Shown here piece by piece: positions 13,224 through 23,607 of a stretch of DNA of 64,000 nucleotides (positions are counted from its first letter, which is position 1; the number at the start of each line of letters is the position of its first letter). Location of the stretch: NCBI RefSeq assembly GCF_033568475.1, contig NC_133122.1:16310763-16374762 (forward strand), written 5' to 3'. A model generated the notes under the pieces. It searched no databases and was not told the DNA's origin. It saw nothing but the letters and a program-made list of their open reading frames with translations. The translations under genes were made by a program, and so were the position numbers. The DNA is from Henckelia pumila (taxonomy: Eukaryota; Streptophyta; Magnoliopsida; Lamiales; Gesneriaceae).

Positions 13224-13629
13224 TAGGTGAAAATTGGTGCAAAACATTAAAATATATTATTGATATATGATATTTGTATATCAATTGCTTTATATTTTTA
13301 GATCTTATACAAAAGTTAAGATTTGAGCATAAAATTAATTTTTTTTTTTATAATAACACTTGTTACACATGTTTGAATAATTAAATATCATATATTATTA
13401 TCAGATTTTAGGAATAAAATAGTTTGTACTCAAATATCATATAATATAATATTTACAATGTATTATATCGATTTTCATCCAAACAAGACAAATGTGTAAC
13501 TAATACCAATACATGTTTGCTTGGGTGCACAAAAATCATATATTAGCACCAGATCTGAAACAATTAGTATTTAAATATTATATATAATTAATACCATATT
13601 TTCAATGTTTTGTATTGGTTTTCATCCTA
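13224..13629. mobile_element. MITE, about 400 bp
   Basis: The left end taggtgaaaattggtgcaaa pairs with the reverse of the right end (taggatgaaaaccaatacaa), followed by acatt(a/g)aaaata on both arms. A further internal copy of the end-like sequence lies near 13460-13490, suggesting internal duplication. Confidence 0.65.
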
Positions 13630-13767
13630 GAAAAAACTTGTTGACTCATGGAATGTAAACCATTTTTTGTGGATCAGATAATTCGAACACGTCTGAAAGA
13701 AATTAACTTAATGCAAACTTAAGCTTGAGTGAGATTAAAACAAATTTACCATTATAGTAGATAATTA

Positions 13768-13814
<47 letters not shown>
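13768..13814. repeat. (TA)n microsatellite
   Basis: An uninterrupted TA dinucleotide run of more than 40 bp lies just left of the inverted repeat that borders the viral insertion. Confidence 0.9.
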
Positions 13815-13816
<2 letters not shown>

Positions 13817-13859
13817 GGTGTATTCACTCAATCTGTCAATCATATAGTGAACTATTATT

Positions 13860-13955
13860 TTGAGTGAATTGTCCTAAAATCCCTAATACCCTTTCTAACT
13901 TTATTAGAACTCCCTAGACAAAAGATTCTTTACTATAACTTCCTAGGACCACCAA
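13860..13955. repeat. Left arm of an inverted repeat flanking the viral insertion
   Basis: This stretch aligns with the reverse complement of 21408-21503 over about 95 bp at roughly 70% identity. Shared blocks include TAAAATC, ACTTTAT, ATTCT..., CTAG and ACC. An end-like motif GGGTAAATT...TTAAAATCTC also occurs alone at 13083-13107. Such long imperfect inverted repeats resemble Mutator-like element ends. I could not find a convincing 9-bp target duplication. Confidence 0.6.
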
Positions 13956-14104
13956 ACTTGAATATTTTAATATTTAATTCTTGTGCTGGATTTATGCTAA
14001 TCTATGCTTGAAATATATATGTTATATGCTTAACTTGTAAAGGTTTTATGCTTGAATCTGGAGATTTTGTGCTCATTTGCAGTATAAAGAATTATGCAAA
14101 AAAA

Positions 14105-14116
14105 TGATATCAGAGC
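14105..14116 (+). promoter_or_regulatory. Viral primer-binding site (initiator tRNA-Met)
   Basis: TGATATCAGAGC differs at one position from the usual TGGTATCAGAGC, which pairs with the 3' end of plant initiator tRNA-Met. Minus-strand DNA synthesis of pararetroviruses starts here, and by convention it marks nucleotide 1 of the viral genome. Confidence 0.8.
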
Positions 14117-14193
14117 TTTAGGTTAATTATTCAGACATAATATTATTCGTTAATTCATGTTTTTCTTTGTTGAGGAGAAGATTTTACAAAAAG

Positions 14194-14337
14194 ATGACTT
14201 CAAACGAAGGTTTGAATCAAGAGAATTTTATTCACACGAAATCCTATAAACAAGTTAATCTATTCACAATAGATTACTTACAACAGGTTGCGATTAATGC
14301 TCTCAAATTTGAAGAGATAAAGAAAAATGATTTCTAA
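14194..14337 (+). CDS. Small viral ORF 1 (47 aa)
   Basis: This intact ATG-to-TAA frame has 47 codons, about 80 bp after the primer-binding site. The product is polar, with no recognised domain. Its stop overlaps the ATG of the next ORF (14327) by 11 nt, a spacing typical of the polycistronic viral RNA. The function is unknown. Small first ORFs are common in this family. Confidence 0.55.
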   Translation: MTSNEGLNQENFIHTKSYKQVNLFTIDYLQQVAINALKFEEIKKNDF

Positions 14338-14698
14338 CTCTAAATTTTTAGAGATTACCCCAGATTCCTCTAAACTCTCCGGAGATCTTAGAGAAATTCA
14401 AAAGACAGTACAATATTACAGCAATCAGTTGTATGAAATACCTCGGCAAATTGAAGAAATCCTTAAGAAACAAGAAGAAATTCTTGAAACTCTAAAGGAT
14501 CTTCAAAATAAAATCCTAAACCTATAACATACTTCTGGTTCTAGAAAATGAAATACAGGAGGAAGGTTACCACTCTCGTTTGGTACCGAACCTTTGTTAC
14601 ATCAGAAAGGTAAAACCAAAATGGTTCAAAAACCTTTAACTAATTATGAAATAATGATTAATCTTATAAAAGCAGTATCAGAGAAAAACACTATCTGA
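14327..14698 (+). pseudogene. Viral ORF 2, coiled-coil virion-associated-type protein, broken
   Basis: The first 66 codons are open and end in a strongly heptad-like segment (...IEEILKKQEEILETLKDLQ...), predicted coiled coil. The same frame continues past TAA at 14525 and TGA at 14549 to a TGA at 14696-14698 that overlaps the coat-protein ATG (TGATG). A coiled coil followed by a polar/basic tail is the plan of virion-associated proteins (CaMV ORF III, badnavirus ORF 2). That assignment rests on architecture and position only. Confidence 0.55.
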
Positions 14699-16098
14699 TG
14701 ACTACTTTAGAAAGATTAAATCTCGAGGATCTACAAGATCTTGCGGATTCTTTTGCGAATCTCAAATTTGTAGATCTAAAAATGAATTCCCATGAGGGTG
14801 AACAACCCATGGGAAATCCCCCAAGATATGTGGTAAAAACAGAAGAACCACATAGTGAGTTCCATGTGGGAGAAAATTCACATCCAGCAGAAACCAGATC
14901 AAGAAGGAGTAAAATACTACTACATCAAACTCCTTATGGAAAAACTGTTTTAGACCTGATACATCCTTATGGGGTTATGTTAAACCTTGATGTTTTGGAC
15001 TTCAAAAATAGAGAAGATCTTATAGATGATTGGACGTCAGCTATGAGAATTGCAGCAGGGACATTAGATCTCAATAAAGAAGGATTCATTAAACTTCTAG
15101 AAATGAGTCTAATGAGATCTGTCAAGATCGCATGGGAGATGACTATGTCAGATACGAAGGAATCAATCTTAGCAGGAGAATCCCTCAGCGAGATTGGAGA
15201 AAGAATGACCACCCTATTTAAAGCATAATTCATAGGAGTAGACTATTTCAATAATCAAGATACAGAGAAAAAGAGAAGATATACTCAAGCTCTGTATAGT
15301 CTCGAGTTATATGATATCTGTTTAGTTGATGAATACATTATGTTATTCACTAAATACAGATAGAATTCGGGAGTCGAGAAAAATGTAGCTATTCAGCTAT
15401 TTTTTGAAAAAATGCCAAGTCCCTGGAGAGAAATGCTGATTAAAGAATACGTTCCAGGTAATCTTGATACATTGGCAAGATGCGCGTCCTTTTTGAAAGG
15501 AAAATTGGCATAATGGTGCCATATGGCAGCATTACAAAAGAACTACAAGAAAATAAGGGGTATAGATAAGCGTACACCTTTGTGTTGTAGAGAAAATGAT
15601 CTTCCAACGATCATTGGAAATAAAACACAGGGATTTAAAAGGAAGAAATTCAGAAATAATCCCTATAATAAAAGAATGAAGAGTTCTTGAAAACCAAGAA
15701 TATTTTGGTCCAAACAAAAATCCAGATCCTATAGATCAGGTAGAAGAAGTGGACCTACAAGAACGTCCCCAGCAACAGGCTCATCACAAAGCAGGGGAAG
15801 AACACCATCAAGAAGAAATTTCAGAAGAACTCATACAAGGGCAAGTGAAAGTTTCAAGGATTGCAACTGCTGGACATGTGGAGCAAAAGGACATATATCT
15901 ACAAATTGTCCAGAAAATGAGAAAAAATGAGTCAAACTCTTTGAAGCAACACCAGATATGGATGATGCGGTTTTCTTTCAAGATCTAGTCCAAGTATATC
16001 AATTTGAGGATATCCCCTCAGATGAAAGCATATACGAAGAAGAGATATTATTTAGTCAAGAAGTTTCTTAGGATGAATCAGAATCAGAATCAGAGTAA
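14698..16098 (+). pseudogene. Viral coat protein, broken by in-frame stops
   Basis: One frame of 466 codons ends in an acidic Ser/Glu tail and TAA at 16096. It is interrupted by TAA 15226, TAG 15361, TAA 15511, TGA 15688, TGA 15928 and TAG 16069, without any frameshift. A basic Arg/Ser-rich stretch precedes a CCHC zinc knuckle CWTCGAKGHISTNC (15868-15909), the nucleic-acid-binding signature of Caulimoviridae coat proteins. The intact first segment is 14698-15228 (176 codons). The acidic tail overlaps the start of the movement-protein frame. Confidence 0.85.
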
Positions 16099-17247
16099 AG
16101 AGGAGGTGTTTCGACATGAAACACATGAAAGTTTGGCTGGGTTCTTTAGTCAAACCACGATATCTCATAATATGGTTCAAAGGATTATGAGAGAAAATCC
16201 AACACTACAGAAGTACCAAGGATTTTCGGCAGGACAAGTTGAAAGAGTTTTAGGAAACCTAGGGCTAAGACAAAGAAGACATAATTTGATTTATAATGTA
16301 TCCAGAAGGGAAATGGCGATTTCTATGGAATTAACCAGTAATCAAATTGAGATGCATTTGATTCCCTTTGAAGAAATTCGAGAGGAATTACATAAATTAA
16401 AAGAAGAAGTAGCAAAGACAATGTCTTGGATTCATATTGGAGCAATCCAGATTATGATCAAAGCTACTTTTAAAGAAGGAATAGATTCACCCATAGATAT
16501 CGTAGTATGCGATAAAATAATGGGGAATATACAAGATGCGGTTCTAGGAACTATCTCAGGAAATTTGTGCGCAGGAAAAATTGTGGGAGTTATTTATCCA
16601 AGAATAGCCTACAATTTAGCTGATAGAGATTTTAGTCAAGCCTTGATGTTGCATCAAAACTTCAAGGAAAAAATACTAATGAAGGAAGGTAATAGGTCAT
16701 ATTCTATTACATATCAGATTTCATATGCTCTTTCTAATACTCACCATTCTGAATTATTTATTAGAAATGAGTTCATTGAAATTCCAGAGATATTTGGGAA
16801 AGTTGCTCATGCAATATACCCGAAAAGAATCGAGTTTCCTTTAATCCAGGAAAAGAGATGGATCAACTCATTCTTGGCCTAGAATTTCTGGAGGACCATA
16901 AACCATGGAAACGCCTTGAAAAAGGAATAGAGTTTATGGCAAAAGAGAAGACTTGGAGGATTCAATAAAAATTCTACGAGATGGAAAACCAAGAGAATTG
17001 GATAAGGGACAATCCCTTAAACATATTCGAAAACTCTGTTTACAAACAGAGGAATAAGCGACTATTGAAATTAGTAAGTCATGAACATGATTTACTAGGA
17101 CGCATCGAAGAATTAGAAAGAAGTAACCATACTCTACCTTCTGAAGCCTTAGGAAAACTAAAGGTGAAAAGTCTTAATCGGATTACTGAGTTGCAACACA
17201 GTCTGTTAAAAATGGAAGAGCCATTTAGTAATCCCTTTAAAAAATGA
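16073..17247 (+). pseudogene. Viral movement protein (30K superfamily), broken
   Basis: The frame from ATG 16073 (an upstream in-frame ATG is at 16004) runs open to TAG at 16882. It contains the core region of caulimovirid movement proteins, including MSWIHIGAIQIMIKATF, GIDSPIDIVV and NLADRDF. The frame then shifts: sequence continuing in another frame (16858-17247) looks like the natural C-terminal part, with one stop at 16966. It includes a Leu/Glu-rich coiled segment at 16981-17247. The last codon overlaps the pol ATG as ATGA (17244-17247). In a virus the protein lines plasmodesmata for cell-to-cell spread. This copy cannot make a full product. Confidence 0.8.
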
Positions 17248-19264
17248 CAACAAGTCCTTTCTCCATATACATTCCAATAGGAATGTTGTATGAATAATAT
17301 AAGGTTGAATACTTTGCAGCTTATATTGACTCGGGAGCAAGAATTTGTACAGCAAAAAGAGGAGTCTTCCCTGAAGAATGTGAAGAAGAATTGCCGAAAA
17401 TTGCTGGACGGGATTTCTCTAGAAGAATTTTAATTCTTTGCAAATGAATAAAACAAGCAGAAATCCTCATGGGAGGAGCAGGTCAAACACCTTGGTACAA
17501 GGTAAAGATACCACCAATCTATTTCCATGATACAAGAGCTGATATCCTATTAGGAAATAACTTCTTACAAATATTTAAGAAGTACACACAAGACAATGAG
17601 TCAAGAAGACTTATGTTCACTACAATTTGTGATCATAAAATTATCGTTCAAAGACTCAAAGTTGCTTTTATCGACAATCGCCGATAATATTTCGCAGTCA
17701 GCGTGGTGATAAAGGACAACTTTTTCACCCAAAAATGAAATATCCAAGAAGGTTTGGAGAAACCATGTTGAAAATAACAACAGAACAAAAACTTCAAACA
17801 GAGGATATGGAGCTTCTCAAGGTGACTCTAAATCACAGTGATATAGAGTTAGAAAATAAGGTATCCCTTGAAGATGTTAAAAAGATCAAAGAAAGTTACA
17901 ACGAGCATCTTGTGGCATGGTGGGATAGAAATCAACTCAAAGCTAGTCTTACTCTAAAGGAAGGCAAAGATTATGAATTCGTCAGATATAAGCCTATCCC
18001 GATGAACATAACAAATCAAAGGGATATGAGAATAATTATCAAGGAACATTTGGACCTTGGTCTAATCAAAGAAGGAGTTTCACCATATAGCAGCCCAGGA
18101 TTTCTGGTCAGAAATCATGGTGAAATAAAAAGAGGGAAACCCAGGTTAGTTATTAACTACCAAGGTATTAATAAAATCCTGGTGTTTGATGGGTACTTCA
18201 TACCGAGTAGAGAACACCTAATTAGCTGTGTACGAAATGCTAGAGTGTTCTCAAAATTTGATTGTAAGTCTGAATTTTACCAGATTCGAATGGAAGAAGG
18301 CAGTATGAAATTCACAGCCTTCTCTACTCCACAAGGACACTATATTTGGGAAGTTATGCCCATGAGATTGGCTAATGCACCCCAGATATTTCAAAGAAAG
18401 ATGGATAACCTTTTTAAAGATTATTTCAACTGTATGTTTGTTTATATTGATGATATTCTTATAGCATCAAAAAATATAGACGAACACGTTAAACACTTAA
18501 AGATTTTCTCTAAAATTTGTAAACAAGAAGGACTGGTCTTATCTGAAAAGAAAGCAGTCATAGCAACAAGGAAAATTGAATTCCTTGGTATTGAGATTGA
18601 TGAAACTGAAATAATTCTACAACCCCATATTATGGAAAAGGTAAAGAATTTTCCAGATAAACTCAAAGGCATAAAACAACTCCAGAGTTTTCTTGGAGTA
18701 GTTAATTTCGCAGGGATGTTCATTAACAACCTAGAAATGTACAGAAAGGTGTTCAGTCTTTTGTTAAAAAAGGATGCTAGGTTTACATGGACCGAAGACC
18801 ACACTCAAGGGGTAAACCAATTAAAGGAGATATGTAAGAATCTCCCAAAAATGGCTATACCCAAAGATGAAGATGATTTGGTTTTATTTACGGATGCTAG
18901 TGACGATTGGTGGGCAGCAGTCCTTACCAAGATCACTCCGGATAGAGAAATACCATGCAGATACTGTAGCGGTCTTTTTTCAGAATCAGAGGCCATCAGA
19001 TGACATATCAACGAAAAAGAATTTTATGCAGTTAAAAGGGCTTTCGAAAAATGGCCATTATTTTTACTTGCTAAAAAATTCACGCTAAAGGTTGATAACA
19101 CCCAGTTAAAAGCTTTCTTAAAAAATAAGATTGAATCTAAACCTGAGAAAGCTAGGTTATTAAGATGGCAAGCATTATGTCAAAATTATATTTTTGATAT
19201 TGTTATTATTAAATCTCATGAAAATATTCTTGCAGATTTCTTAACAAAAGATGGAAGGCAGTGA
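17244..19264 (+). pseudogene. Viral polymerase polyprotein (protease, reverse transcriptase, RNase H), broken
   Basis: The aspartic protease motif DSGA is at 17328-17339. The reverse transcriptase lies in the long open part 17735-19003 (422 codons), with the active site YIDDI at 18443-18457. RNase H begins at FTDASDDWW. Breaks are TAA 17295, TGA 17445, TAA 17685 with a frame change just before it, and an in-frame TGA 19001 inside RNase H. After that TGA the same frame runs on to 19264. The end overlaps the next ORF by 14 nt. The motif set and the lack of integrase separate it from Ty3 elements. Confidence 0.9.
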
Positions 19265-20624
19265 CGTGGATTTCATCATGAAAATGCAGAGGCATCTCAG
19301 GGAACACCTTGGGTTGCTTCAAACCGAGTTCAACCAGTTAGCCATTAATGCTGAAATGGCCGGCAGGTTACAACAAGCTGATCGGATCAAAGTATCTAAT
19401 CGAATTACAGGGTGTATGCAAGCTCAAACACAACTATGGGCTGTTATTCAAGGGCCAATTGTGAAGGCCGTAGAGAAACCATTGGTTTCTCATAAACAAG
19501 ATATGCTAAAACCATTGGTTTTACAAAAATAAGAAATACAACCACCGGTTGGAAAACAAGATGTTGAGGAAGCTAAAACTCAAGAAACAAGTGCTAATCT
19601 ATCATCAGCTTTTGATGATCTAGATGAAGCAACAATTGATGAGGATTCCTCATCAAGTCAACCCTCCGCCTCTGGGGTAAAAGAAGAAGAGATCAATCTT
19701 AGGCCCAACACTGACAAGGGCAAATATAAGATCGATACTAATCCAGCTATTATTTCTCTATTTCAGGTTTATCAACAGAGGTGGGAGAAATTAAGTACAA
19801 GAAGTGAAATTAACCCTAACACTTGCAGGGTTGATGTTGCAGGGATATATCCAAGGGTATGGCTAAAAAACAATGTCAATCCTAAGGATGTAAAGCTTTG
19901 GTATGAATTTGGAGCCTTGGCCTCAGTTTATACAACGTCGCCAAGCTTCCCGGAGATATCACAGTTACCCAAATGGATTCAGAAATCAGTCCAAGAAACA
20001 TGGGCAAATAACGACCATTTGTCCAGAGGAGATGTGCTTGAATTATATTTCTTTAGTGCAGCTCCAGAACCAACAGGAAAATGATCACACGAACCCTTTC
20101 ATTTCATCAAACTAAGGAGACCTGACATGAATAATCAAAGATTCATTAAGGACTCTATTCCTGAGGAAATACCATTAGTGTCCACTTTTGAAGAAAATGA
20201 AATCTCAACAAGAAGGGCATGGGGTATTTGGGTTTGTCTCACCGAGATGGACAAGGTCAAGTTTTCGTTCAAATTTTATCAGAATTTTGTGAACGGATCA
20301 TTCCTGTTAAACACAATGACAGGAAAAACTACGGCTTTTGCGGAAGAACTCTTCGAAAAGAAGAGAAACTTTTTATGGAACAACAAGCTGTCGGGGAGTA
20401 AAGAGACTCGCCGAAAATTTTGTAACATGGCTCATATCGGAAGATGGTCAGAGAACATCTGCCCAGAGTGTCCCAACCAGAAGGAGCCAGAATTCGGAAA
20501 AAACTTCAGACCCCGAACGGATCGAAAAGATTTTTCCGAGACAAGCAAAGGTGGACAAGGACCACCAAAGATGCGTTTTCACAGGGGCCTACTTCAAAAG
20601 CAAAAGATGCCCCGACAACAATAA
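19251..20624 (+). pseudogene. Viral transactivator/viroplasmin-like ORF, broken by two stops
   Basis: A single 458-codon frame is interrupted only by TAA 19530 and TGA 20082. The centre (VYQQRWEKL, INPNTCRVDVAGIYP, VKLWYEFGALASVY) resembles the conserved core of Caulimoviridae transactivators, which allow reinitiation on polycistronic RNA. The C-terminal third has a Cys/His pattern (CNMAHIG...CPECPN) that could bind metal. Position after pol and before the promoter is as expected. The family call is from memory of the pattern and is less certain than for pol. Confidence 0.65.
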
Positions 20625-20675
20625 AGCAGGCATGTGAGGAGAATAAAGCCAAAAGAAAGTGGCAGACATGTGATT

Positions 20676-20770
20676 CCTCCACTAGTAAAAGATGCCATCA
20701 ATAATGACATAAAAAATACAAGACAACTGCCTCCTCCACTAGTAAAAGATGTCATCAATAATGACATAAA
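20676..20770 (+). repeat. Two 38-bp direct repeats upstream of the viral TATA box
   Basis: The block cctccactagtaaaagatg(c/t)catcaataatgacataaa occurs at 20676-20713 and again at 20733-20770, a 57-bp period. It lies about 60-155 bp upstream of the viral TATA box, where duplicated enhancers are common in pararetrovirus promoters. Confidence 0.85.
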
Positions 20771-20831
20771 GAAATAAAAGATAGCTGTAAGATTCCCTGA
20801 AGTTTCTCGGTGAAACGAGTAAGATCTCAGC

Positions 20832-20839
20832 TATAAATA
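20832..20839 (+). promoter_or_regulatory. Viral pregenomic RNA promoter, TATA box
   Basis: TATAAATA at 20832-20839 lies downstream of the duplicated 38-bp block and upstream of an AATAAA at 20892-20897. This is the standard caulimovirid order of promoter, short terminal repeat region and poly(A) signal. Transcription would start near 20862. Confidence 0.75.
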
Positions 20840-20891
20840 CAAGTGTTCAAGGAAGCTGAAGATATCGATCATTCCCTTCAGTTTTCTTACA

Positions 20892-20897
20892 AATAAA
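20892..20897 (+). terminator. Viral poly(A) signal
   Basis: AATAAA lies about 55 bp after the TATA box, followed by a TTGTTG/T-rich stretch. In this family the poly(A) signal lies just after the transcript start and is skipped on first passage. Confidence 0.6.
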
Positions 20898-21060
20898 TTG
20901 TTGTAATATTTCTCTCTCTATTGTATTAAGTTTTCTTTATGTATTACAAGAACAAAGCTACTATGAGTAGCTAAACAAGTTGTCTTCTCCTCTTCAAAGG
21001 AGTTGATTTATGTAATAATATCATGCTTGAATAATTTCTTTAAAGCCTCTTGTTCTTTAA

Positions 21061-21407
21061 TGCTCATATTTTATAATTAAATTTATATATCATACGCCTT
21101 AAGGTAGAAAATGAATTAAGGCTGTGCTGGGTGTCGTTGAAGGAGCTTGTGCAGAAACCATCTGTTGCGACTGCGTGGTTGGAGTGTGAGGAGCACTTCG
21201 TAAAACTCGGCAGGTATGACCCGACGACATTTTGGTCAAAAAAGTATTTAAATTTATTTCATCTTACGGAAGCATGTTGGACCCTAATTCGGAGTATATC
21301 GGCTGGAAACCTTGCGTAACTGATAGTTTTGCATGGCCGGGACTGGTTCGATAGGTTAACAATGCCATGTACAAAGAATTAGTTGCTAAATAATAGTTAA
21401 TTCAAAA
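21061..21407 (+). other. Unassigned segment between viral leader and right inverted repeat
   Basis: A GC-richer stretch (about 21121-21330) stands out against its surroundings. It carries a 62-codon open frame without known similarity and looks like a degraded fragment of some gene. It may be viral leader, or cargo lying between the inverted repeats. I cannot decide from sequence alone. Confidence 0.4.
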
Positions 21408-21503
21408 ATGGGGACCACTAGGGAGTTGAAATAAAGAAAATTGTGGTTAGAGAATTAAGATAAAGTTTGAAGGGTTGGTAGAGATTTTTAAATCATTTAC
21501 CCT
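21408..21503. repeat. Right arm of the inverted repeat flanking the viral insertion
   Basis: This is the counterpart of 13860-13955 (see there). Reading inward on the minus strand it starts GGGTAAATG and continues with AAAATCTC and ACTTTATCTTAA. Confidence 0.6.
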
Positions 21504-22174
21504 TAATTTATCCATTGATTACTAATTATTTTTTAACTAATTTTACGTTGCGTTTTGGAGATTGCATTTGTATTCATGAATGTGGATTATATTTGTCACA
21601 TCAAGGAATCTTTTAACTGAAATAACTAAAGATGGGGAATAGATTTAAAATTGAAAAAAAAAAGTACTTAGCTAACATAAAGTCGTGGTTAGATGGAAAC
21701 TTGAAAGATTTGAGGTTTAATCCTAAATTATGATGTTTTAGAGCATGTATAATGGGTAGTTTCGTATAACGGATGATCAAACTGGTGTGTTAAAGTTGAT
21801 AATTGATTGTAGGTAGATGTTCGTATTAAATTCATCGTATGTTCTTATAATGATTAGATGTTAAAATATTAACTTTTTTATTTTATTTAATAACTTTGTA
21901 TTTAAAATAAAAACTCGTAAAATTGCACATAATTGAAAAATAAAATACAACTACATGATTAAATCACATAATTAAATTTTAATACTTAAATCAAAATCTA
22001 AAAACATAACATAATTAAATTAAAAAAACACACAATTTAAAAATATACATAATTAAAAATGAACATGGAAATTTTTAAAAAATTTCATAATTTATTTTCA
22101 AAAATTTTAAATTATTTTTATTTTTTTCCGAATATTTATAATAACCAGATTATCTGATCGTTAACAATTTTAAA

Positions 22175-22207
<33 letters not shown>

Positions 22208-23480
22208 TGGTGAGCTTCACCACCCAACCAAAGACTCTCCACTAGGGGTGATCACGGTGCGGTTTTGCGGTTTTTTTTTTAAAAATTAATCGAATTGACA
22301 TTTGCGATTTGGTTATACTTTATTTTTGTAATTGCGGTTTTGCATATAAATTTGGTTTTGCGGTTTTGAGCGATTTTAAGCGGCTGCGGTCGGTTTGCGA
22401 TTTTTTAATGATAAATAGAATGAAAAAAAGTTCTCAAATTATTTAAAACAATAATAGAAAAAAAAAATAAATAGCATATTTAAAGATAATATAACCACAA
22501 ATAGTAAAAAACATAATTAGATAAAATATATAACATAAAAAATAAAGCATCAAAATAATGTTAAAATAGATAAATAGGATCTTTTATGTTTCGTTTTTAG
22601 TCATGATTATAATATAACTTCGAAGATTCGAATATTTGTTGTGCTAAGAAAGTAAGAAGAGAAAATATTGAAAGAATATTGCGAGAGAAAGTGACGGAGT
22701 GCAATTAGAAAAAAAATATTATATATTAAGGTGCCGTTAATAACATTATTTAAAGCAACTATAATAAGCAAGGCGGTGCGGTGCGAGCAATTTTCGGTAA
22801 AAAAAAAAAAAAAAAAACCGCACTGTGGATGTTGTGCGATTTCATAATTTTTTAAAAAACTGCAGTTACTTATAAAAAAAAAATGAAAAAACGATGCAGT
22901 GTGGTGCAATTTCATCGATTATTAAAAAAAAAATTGATCAACCATACTCTCCGAGCGTTTTCACCACATCATCGCACGCGAACAACTTTCACGTACCATT
23001 TCCTCGCCATTTCATTTGGAGGGAACTTGGGAAGAAATGGACCGAGAAAGTTGGGTGAGAAAAATGAGCATAATATACTCTTGGATAAAATAAAAAAAGG
23101 TCAAGAATCCAAAAATTAATGAATTTTTACATGTGTTTGTTTTCCCCTTCCTTAATTCTTATAGATAATAATACTAGAAAAAAACACAAAAAATTTTATG
23201 AGACTTTTTCACGAGTTAATTTTGAGAAACAAATTGAAAAATTATTATATTTTGTATCAATAATATTATTTATCAATAATATTATTGTATCAGTACGCAT
23301 ATAGATCATTGACATGGATATAAATCTACCAAACTATCTCATCTAAAGCATACTCTAGAAAAAACTAGGAGAGAGAGGAGATTTGAATCCACGACACTTC
23401 GGACTAGATCTCAAGTGATTGGGAATTTTAAATATGAAATTTTATATATGTATTAATGTTTATATACAGATGTGATCACG
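21504..23480. other. Gene-free AT-rich region
   Basis: No gene is visible. The stretch contains an (AAT)n run at 22169-22206, the hAT-like element at 22243-22946 and, just beyond its end, a small foldback element. Confidence 0.6.
22243..22946. mobile_element. Short hAT-like non-autonomous element
   Basis: The left end TAGGGGTGATCA pairs with the reverse of the right end (TATGGTTGATCA). The flanks CTCTCCAC (22235-22242) and CTCTCCGA (22947-22954) match at 6 of 8 bases, as expected for an aged hAT duplication. The interior is rich in tgcggtttt/aaaccgc motifs typical of this MITE type. Confidence 0.7.
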
Positions 23481-23607
23481 TGCAGGAAATCAGTGTGCGT
23501 TTTAGTGGTGCAAAAAATAAAAAATTTAGTGCATTTTAGTGGTGCAAAAAACAAAAAACAAAAAACAAAAAACAAAAATTTTAATGGTTGCACACAGATT
23601 TCCTGCA
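23481..23607. mobile_element. Small MITE with 18-bp inverted ends
   Basis: TGCAGGAAATCAGTGTGC at the left and its reverse complement at the right (23590-23607) differ at one base. The interior has caaaaaacaaaaaa repeats and a duplicated 'ttttagtggtgcaaaaaa' motif. Confidence 0.75.

Larger units (their letters stand above)
8889..13855. other. Gene-free AT-rich region with scattered MITEs
   Basis: I see no coding gene in this 5-kb stretch; open frames are short and unrelated to any family I know. It contains foldback elements at 9039-9193, 11729-11830 and 13224-13629, a weaker candidate at 9916-10322, and a TA microsatellite at 13768-13814. Confidence 0.6.
14105..21060 (+). mobile_element. Endogenous pararetrovirus (Caulimoviridae), nearly full-length and decayed
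   Basis: Features occur in viral order: a tRNA-Met primer-binding site; two small leader-proximal ORFs; coat protein with a zinc knuckle; 30K-type movement protein; protease-reverse transcriptase-RNase H; a transactivator-like ORF; then a TATA promoter and poly(A) signal. CP upstream of MP, with a separate late transactivator ORF, fits the Cavemovirus/Solendovirus group better than Caulimovirus or badnaviruses. No integrase and no LTRs are seen. At least fifteen in-frame stops and about two frameshifts make the copy non-functional as it stands. The right limit is uncertain, because leader sequence may run on to the inverted repeat at 21408. Confidence 0.9.

Noticed and set aside
16981-17247. 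Separate 88-aa viral gene
   Set aside because: The frame is continuous with 16858-16968 apart from one stop and abuts pol by ATGA, so it is better read as the C-terminal part of the movement-protein gene.
20338-20704. Two extra overlapping viral ORFs at the 3' end
   Set aside because: Both overlap the transactivator-like frame in other frames, and their Arg/Lys/Ser bias follows from the overlapping codons.
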